Assembly (NCBI GenBank): GCA_013400155.1
Contig: VXBM01000042.1
Location: 177,205 to 241,204 of the forward strand
Reading direction: 5' to 3'
Source of the DNA: Helopsaltes ochotensis
Taxonomy: Eukaryota; Chordata; Aves; Passeriformes; Locustellidae
DNA length: 64,000 nucleotides
Each line of letters starts with the position of its first letter. The stretch's first letter is position 1. Positions 53,401 to 62,400 of this stretch are shown here, piece by piece. Position numbers and translations under genes: made by a program. A model generated the notes under the pieces. That model ran no database searches and was not told the DNA's origin. It was given only the letters and a program-made list of their open reading frames with translations.

Positions 53401-56400
53401 ACAGGTAAGGAAAACATAGACAGCAGAATATCCAAATATAAAATTTGAGTAGTGTATAGAAACTTTTCCAAGAAGCAGTTTGGTTAATCAAGTTTATAAA
53501 TATGCAAATGTGGCATGTCAAAACAAACTGATGTTGATATAAGGGAGTTTTAATTTAATTTTATTCTTAAAGGGTTAGGAGTAATCTTATTGTTTACTTA
53601 CAGTTCTATAGACTGTATTTGCTCATGCTCATTTTTTTCCTTCTCCTGAAGAGTGTGTTTCATGGTCTCCAAACTGTTCATCAACTGCGCAACTTCATCC
53701 TTTAAACTTGCTTCTCGGTCACTGACTTCTTTCAGTTTTTTGTCTACGTTAGTACATTTCTCTTGCAGAGCTACTGTATTGCTTTCCAGATTTAAAATAG
53801 TAAATTCTTTTTCTTTTAGTTCTTCTTCTAACTCTTTCATCCTGTCATCTTTAGTCCTAAAAGCCTCCATTAGGCATTCAAAATCCCTTACTTCTCCCTC
53901 GTAGCTGGTAACCTTCTCCTGAAGCTGTGCAATTACCTTCTGACTTTCTGCAGCCTCTTTTTCAAAATCCTGGGTCTTCTTCTGGATTTGCTCTTGTAAC
54001 TGATTAATAAGATCTTTTTCCTTTGAAGACTGATGATCTTGATTTGCAACCTCATTTAATTTTATTTTTAGTTGATCATTATAAATCTCACTATCATGAA
54101 GTCTCTTCTCTAAGTCTTCAGCTTGTTGAAGTAGTTGTTGAATCCGATGACTTTTTTGTGAGGAAGCCTTAATCATAATTTTGCATTCTTCCCAAATGCT
54201 TTCAATACTGCGGTGAAAGGAGCTCTCCTGTCTCAGATCTGCTATAGAAGCAGTTTGGAACTGCATGGGTAGAGGACTCATTGGAGCTGACTCTGGTTCC
54301 TGCTTTTGAGGGTCTAAGGAATCCTTTACATTAACTAAATCGATATCCACAGCATAAGATTCTGAGTGACAGTTATACAGTTCATCTACCTGAGATTGCA
54401 TTGTTTTAATTTGTGACACTTTGTCAATTATATTTTGTTTAGCATGGGTTACTTCATTATTTAGCTGAATAATCCTTTCTTCTTGTTCCTTATTTATAGT
54501 TTTCTGTTTGTCCAATTCAGAAACAGTCTCCTGATATTCAGCTTGACATTGTTGAAGTTCCCCACTTAAGCCAGAGGCCTTTTCTTCAGAAGCAGAGAGT
54601 TTGAGATGCAAGTTTGCTACCTGCTGCTTTAACTCTTCTTTGTCATGTTTTTCTCTTTGGCATTGTTCTTCGAGTGCAGCTATCTGACCTTCCAACGTTT
54701 TAGTTCTCTCCTTCAGTACTAGCTCTTCCATGGAGGTCTCAGAATTATTAGTTCTCTTTAGATCAAGACAGTAGTTCTCCCAACTCTCTCTCTTATCTCC
54801 TAGAAACAAAACCAAAACATCAATAAATAAATGCCCATATAGCTCAGATTAATTAAAATCAACAAGTCACTAGCAACACCAAATTGCAATTGCTGTGTGG
54901 AAAATTAGCACCACCTAAAAGCCACACCCTCATAGCATTTAGAGTCTTAAAGTTGTTAGAACCTTCTGAAACATTTTATATGCACTAAAATTCCTCTTGG
55001 GCTTCTAGGCGTAATTTGCAGAAAGAGGTGTTCAGAAGACTTAAAAAAAGTTTGCTACAGTTCTATTCTAACTTTCTATTCTACCCCACTAGCAGAAAAA
55101 TCTAGCTAATTTTACTGGTATTTGCAACATCTATAAGCTAGGTAACATTCACAGTGATAACCAGTTTTCACATCCACTGATTCAATAAACCCTTTAAGGA
55201 GAGCCAGCAATTATCCATCGTCCATTTAGGGGAGCAATAGTGTCATACACCTTTCTGAGCAGTTTTATGAATGCTCTATATCACCTTACTTTAAAACAAA
55301 GCTAAAAATCCAGCACAAGTTTTTTTTTGCTTTGTGTTTGGAACCTTCCTCTCTTCTACATTCAATAGGTTTCTAAACTAGATAAAAGGATAACTATAAA
55401 TGGCCACACCTAATATATTGCATATAAAGTTATCCAGGAAAGATTTACAACATGTCATTTCAACCCAAAATTTCCATTTTTTATTAACTTAAGACAGTTT
55501 TCCCAAAGTAAATGATCCGTTTTAACTAAAATCACATGTATTTAATCACCTTCAAAATTGACTCCAGCTGAATTTCACACAAGTGTTTTAGAATCCAGTT
55601 GTGCCCCTTTAGTAACATGCATGCTATATTTTACTATTAAACCAAGCCTGACTATCTCTAAGCATTGGAGTATCACAGCTATATACTACAGGGAGATACT
55701 ATGGATTCTTGTGAGCGCTGCACCTACAGTAAGGTGGAGTTAGGCAGTCATCTCACTTTGGGACCATTCAGCACAGGTGTACTGCACGGAAACATCCTCT
55801 GAACAGATCCAACAAGTTGTATAGTCCATTTAAGTCACTAAAAAAAGGTCATTCTGAAGCATTAGCAATAGTGTTTTGGTTTTTGAAGGTCAACAGGACA
55901 CTTGCCTCCTGCTTGTCCCTAGATTTCTATTACAAGATACATCAAGTGCTTCTCAACTCAGCCACAATAGCAGCCTTACTGTAACATATAAGGTCATATT
56001 TTTAAATCCTACAAGATTAAAAAATTTGGATTTGGAAATGGTTTTCTCTGAAAGCCCAGTTGTGTAGTCCTAAGAACACAGATCTGACAAAATACTACAG
56101 GTGAGATGCCTTAACACAGGCTTTGTCAAAGTCCCTAGGCTTGGCTTCAAATGACACTTGAAGTTGTACTAACAGAAATGCCCTACTGGATGACACAGCA
56201 TCAGCTAACCAAGCCCAACATCTTCTACCTCCTTTTGCTACTCCTGGCAGGCCCAAACATTTTTCTGTGGACCTTTCTTGTCATTGAAGAATTGAGACAA
56301 TACAACCCTGTTTAAGTCTTTCCATATGTACCTGTTTGATGTTAGCTTCATTAACTATGCCTGCACTATCTGTCTCTCCCACCCTCTAGAACAGCAAACA

Positions 56401-59400
56401 TCAGGAGCTCAATACCCTCTGCATGAAGTGCTCTTTCAATGGAATCAAAGAAGATCCTTAGTTCAAAGGGACCCTCAAGGATCCTCAAGAGCAGGGTTGC
56501 TCTCCAGCCTCTCACTCCCAGACTGTACTTAGAGCCAGGGCAACCCTGTCCCAAGTGTACAATCAGGCATTTTGTTAACATCATAGGGTTGGTGATGGCC
56601 CAGCTCTGTAATTTGTCTAGATCTCTCTGCAGGGCTTCCCAGCCTTCGAGGGAGTCAACAGGTATCATTGGCAAACTTCAGATAGTTTTGGGTCCTGCAT
56701 CCAAGTTGTTTATGAAGATGTTGAAGAGAACTTGGCCCATAGAGCTCTGGGGAGCCCCACCAGCACCTGGAGACCAGGCTGATGTTACCCCATTAACTAG
56801 AACTCTTTGCACCATAAACTTAAAACTGATCTACAGTGAGTGCTCCCTTGTTCTTCCACTGCACAATGTAATGAATGGTAGTTCAACATTCAGTTTATTC
56901 ACTGTATCCTCATTTTTCTGTGACCATGTGATTTTGATATTTCTCCTTTTACAGAGAGGAAAGGTCTCTCACCTTCCTTTTGCACATGCTTTCCATAGTT
57001 CTATGAGAAACCAAAGCCAAGCTGGGTCCTGAAGTCAAGTTAGAGGCAGACAGCTCTTACAAATACCATCTGCACCAAGTCCCATATACTTCTGTCTCAC
57101 TTAATAATAGATTTTATTCACCTGGTAAGCTCACAGATAAAGCAAGAAAAGCAAAAAGACTGAAAGTGCAAGCATGAAAGCTGTACAAAATACATCTTTT
57201 GTGGACTTTAGCTTTCCACTTGAATGGGAGTAAAATCAATTTTTCTCCTTTGCCAGCACTGCCACCTTGACCAGAGCTGGTGCATTCATAACATGCATAC
57301 AAAATGAAATGTCAAGTTTCACAGCATATATTGTATGACTGAACAATCAGTAAGTCATTGCCACCTTTGATGCTTGCTTAGGCAATTTTCAAAAACTTCA
57401 GCAGAACATGCTACTTTGTCAGAAGTCCAGCAACAGAAAATTTTGTACAACTATTAAGAAATGGCCTAAGAATTACAGCTGGGTATGCAGGAACATACAC
57501 AGATAAGAAAAAGCATTAGAAAGGAAAGTGTCTAAAAACTGACTTTTATTTAAATAATTTAGGAGTAAACGACATCTCTACAAAAGAGATTACACTTAGA
57601 GAACAGTTACTTCCTTTTACAGTTTAACATAGCAGATTTCTTCCTCAGAGCATAATGTTTATGCTTCCCAGCTATTTTCTTCTGTACTGGAATAGTAATC
57701 AAGCTTTTTTTCAAGACCCCCTGTTGAGTGATGGTGGAAATTGTACCTTTCTTTGTAGGTGGCTCTTCATCTGCAGTAGGCTTTTTTTCCAAGCAACGTT
57801 TTCTTCCTACTTCCAGCACAGTTTCTTCACAATCCTTGAACTGGCTGCTTTCAATCACTTCATTAGAGTTCTTTTCTGCTAATTGTCTCTTAATGGTAGT
57901 CAAAGTGTTCTCCTGTGTTAAAATAGGATCAATTGCTTTGAAGCTGTACAAATGGAGTACTTATAAGGCTTAGTAGCTTTTTCTAGAGAAGTATTTTTAC
58001 AAAACCTTATGGGTAAGGTGCATAGGGTTTTGTCAGAGGAAAAGCCAGTGACAGATCAGTTACATAAATGAAGAGCTCCTGCAACTTCAGATACTAAGAA
58101 ACACAATGCTTTGCATCATACAGGAATTAGAGCAAGAGACAAGAGAACTAGAAAATGCAAAACTTTCATTATGAGTTACCATTTGAAAACAATTTCCATT
58201 GTCAAAAGAGTTGATGAAATTCCCAATATGTTAAAAGGGTACACAGTCTGTTCTACAAATTCATGACTTTCTGATCATGGTTGGTAAAGTTGGGAGCTTT
58301 AACAGCCTACAGCAAAACCACAAATCATTTCTGTCATGACACATTTGATGGAATTTGAAAGCGTAGTCAGTTCTGCCACACATACTTTAGATATCTATTT
58401 GACTAAGAAAAAAGTTGTTTACTTGCAAGATGACACAAGTGGCAAGCCATGTGGTTGTTGAGGACCAATTACTCATGTATAAATACTTCATTAAAAAACA
58501 CAATAGACTATAGAGTTGAGGTTTGTGGTCATGTTTAGAATTTCATGTCACACAGTCTCACAGAACCACTGGACAGTTAAAGCCTTGCTCTTGGAAGGAG
58601 CAGTAATAAATAGCAAGTCATCACACTGTACCCACTCTTGGAGCATACTATTGACAAGTTAAGCAGCTGTGAGGCAGAGGGAGAACACAAGATAAAGTAC
58701 AGCCAAAGCTTTGAGTTTACAATGTAAGAGAAATGGATCAGAGTGCTAAGTTTCACCTAAAATATTCTCAAAACTCCTTCAGGTTACTGGACATCAGGCT
58801 CAAAAAAAATCCCAAAAAACCTCTAACTGCATGTTTTGAGTCTTTTTTGTGCATATACATTTAGCCAAGCTCGCTTCTAGCATTCAGCAGATATCATTAG
58901 ACTATACAATTCCAAGTTTCATTAATCACATCAAAAGCAGAGATACCCATATCATACCTTCTTAATTCAAACTCTGCTCAGTACATTCACATTAAGACTC
59001 TTCCCTTGAAAGTGTGAGTGTGTTGGTGGTGGGTGGAATACGCTATTTTTTTTTCTAATTTGCACAATTATTGTCTTTTTTTATATTCTCAAATTCTAAC
59101 TTCAACTAAAATTGACATTTTGTTGCAACAAAATGTTATTTTCTTCCTCTTTTATTCAGACGGTGATGCACTTCCTCTATTCCCACTAATTAGGTCCTCA
59201 CAGTTTGAGGTCTTTTTTATTTTTTTAAATGGCTTTTCAGAGTCTCACATAGAGTCCTCCAATAATAACTTCTTCTGAAAGTCTCATTATTTAAACACAT
59301 CCCTGCTAACATTTGGCTGTGGCTTTAGTTTTAATGCCTGACCTGCTATCAGTTGACGTAAACAGCAATTATTTAAAGAAAATTCCGATTTTCCAAAGTA

Positions 59401-62400
59401 AAGTCCATTATATGTACATATTAAGGTTTTTTGTATAAAGACAATTAAGATGTCTAAGGCTTACATAGTCTTTTATGGTTTCTTCTGAACGGGTTATCTG
59501 ACTTTGTAGTCTCATAATAGTTTCATCTTTTTGCTTCACAATGTCAATCAGTTCTTGAATCCTTTCATTTTGTATATTCATTTTCTTGAAAAAGAAAAAA
59601 AAAAATCAGTGTTAAATTGAACTCTACCATGCTTTTTAGGGGCAAGATCAGTTAAACTATGCTTGATATAAAAAAACTTGCTAGAAGCATAGTCTAACAG
59701 CATTTAAAGTTATTGGAATTTTGTATTAAAACAAACAATATTGCACAAGTTTTTTTGAGAAAGTTACCTCAGTGGCTTTTTTAAGTTGCTCAGTAGACTC
59801 ATCCAATTTAATCCTCTGTGTTTCAAAACCTGTAACAGGAAAAAGTAGTACAGTGATTACAATACAACAAGGAAATCAATAACCGATGTTTTACCCCATA
59901 GTTCTTAAGTCAGCAATTGACAATTTCAAGTTACACGTTAAAAATGAAATAAGCAAGGCCTGTAGAATTGTTTAACCTGAATATACACAAAACAATGGAT
60001 TATCACCACTATAGATATGATTTGGTTACACAACCCCGCTCAATGAGATCATTATTCCTATTTTACAGTACTCAGTCATTTCTTGGTTTGTCTTTCACAT
60101 GACACTTAGGCCCAGCTTACCTTTGGTTTTCTTTTCCAGATCTTCCTTGGTCTCAACTAGTTCAGCAGTTATTTTTGCCAGCTGTTTTTCAAGACAATCT
60201 ATCGTTTCCTGTGGGTCCTCTAAGGACACAATGTACTGGTGTGCTGCTTCTGCCTGATTTTTGATATCAGTGATATCATTTTGCAGAGAATCAATAACAT
60301 CCCCCAAATCAATGTAGACACCAGGGTCTGTGCTGTTTTCCTCATTCTGAAAGAATTTCATTCAGAAATGGCAAATAATTACACAAAAGCCATTATTTCT
60401 ACAGAAAATACGGAAGATTGTTAGGAATTCTAATATATAAGTATAGCTACAATTCTGACTTCAAAACCATCCTGTGGGTTCATATGCACTGACTGTCAGT
60501 TTGTCTACCTTCCCACACCAGTTTCCAGTATTGAGCTAGAGCTACTTTATAATGACCTTATATATTTAATGACCCACCATTACAGTCCCCCTTATATTTC
60601 CACAAAATCCCCTCCAAGTTTCCATAAAAGCATATTTTAAACCAATGAGAATATTGAATGAACAGAGCAAGCAAACGTTTTTAGAAGGAACACATCTGAA
60701 ATTTTCATATGACAGGAAAATAAGTCTGTGGTAACTTATCATACCAAGTTACACCCAAAAGACTGACTTTACATCTTGCCTCTTTTAAAAAAAAAGTGTT
60801 TAAAACTATCAAGAGACCGACTCAAGGTAAGAGTTTTGGTATGGTTTAAGTGGACGAATACTTCTCGTTGCTTCAGTTGGTAGCTACTACTGGCCTAAGA
60901 GAAAAGTCTCTGACTACTCCAGCACAGTCCATATGTGGGGTATAAGAAGTCAGCCTCAAAGACTTTAAAACAGGCACTAAATGCAATGGATTTCATAGCA
61001 TAAAAAACTGCAGATTTCCCCCCAATTTCTTTGTATAGAATAATTGTCACTTGTGCTGGAGGAATGCAGAAAACCCCCAAAATTCATTAATCCCAAGGCT
61101 CAGCAATGTCATAAATTAAGACAAACATATCTTGTTGAGGACACAGTTACATTGTGTGCGATTCCTTGAAACCATCCTTGGTATTTCTTGAGAAACACCA
61201 TGACCATAACAGGTAGCTAGTAAAAGGGACATATAGGGCAGACAGATTAAAAATACCAGAGTTCCAAATTGCTCACTGCAAGGCCGATCTTGTAATTTAC
61301 TTTTTTCATCTGCATTTTTAGTATAGCTATTTACAAGTTCCTTGAAGATTTCCAGGCGTTTTTCAGAATTTTCTTCAAGCTGTGCTCGTTCATGAGAAAG
61401 GCACTCTCTAGAGTAGAAAAAAAATAAGTCAGCTAAAAGCTAGCCATAAGAGAGGCTAAGAAGTTATTAGCACAGTTGACTTTAAACAAAGATGCTTTCT
61501 TCTTTATTTTGGCACAACAAAACAATACACAAAACAATGCTGCTACCCTAAAACAGAAGTATATTTCACACACGCCAGAAGAATAAGAGGGATACAAATA
61601 CACAGATTATGAATAGCACTTAACAAAAAGCATTTTTTCTAAGCTGCTCAACAGAGAGTATGTTTGGAGTATCACTAAAATAAAAAAGAACCAAAGAATT
61701 TGCAAATGTCACTCTTTCTACAAATTACCAAAGCAGCTCTTCCCTTAGAGTTTTACAGGGAATAAAACCACTGTACAAATTAAATACACACAATTCCTAC
61801 CCATCCCACAGAAAAATCAAAGCCTTTTCTAAAGAGCGTTTTTTCTGAGCTCATAATCCAAACAGAAACCAACACATGAACCGATGCAGAAGATCACAGC
61901 CAGCAGAAGATTCTGGTCTCTTACAACCAAGAGGGCTTTAAGAAATAAGCAAATTTACTTTCACTTTCTTAACAAGTAACTTTAAAACCACTTAAAAGCC
62001 AGCTTACTTGAAATTCATTTCCCGCTCAGCAAAATAATGTGTAAATTCTTGTATTACTTCTTCACGAATTTTTATTTCCAGCAGCAACTTATTTTTCTTT
62101 TCAGTAATAAGTTTGTTCCTCAGCTCTTCTATCAAATTCACCAGCATCTAGAATTACAATTCGTATTATGCTTTTCATAAAGAAATACTTTCCCACAAGT
62201 GAGATTTTTCCCATTCCTTAAACACTTTAGCACTTTACTCTGCAGCTGGAAAAAGTTTTTCCAGTTCCTTTTTTAGCTTGCTCATGAACAGAAGGATTTA
62301 CGAGTAGATTGCAATACCTGTTTGGTACTAACACAGCAATTTAGGTTTGCACAGAGTGGGTATTTCCAAAAAACTCCAAGGTTATAACAAAAATTATCTT

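Noticed and set aside
56439..57032. A 197-codon plus-strand frame
   Set aside because: It runs antisense through the CR1 fragment and has no protein-like character of its own.
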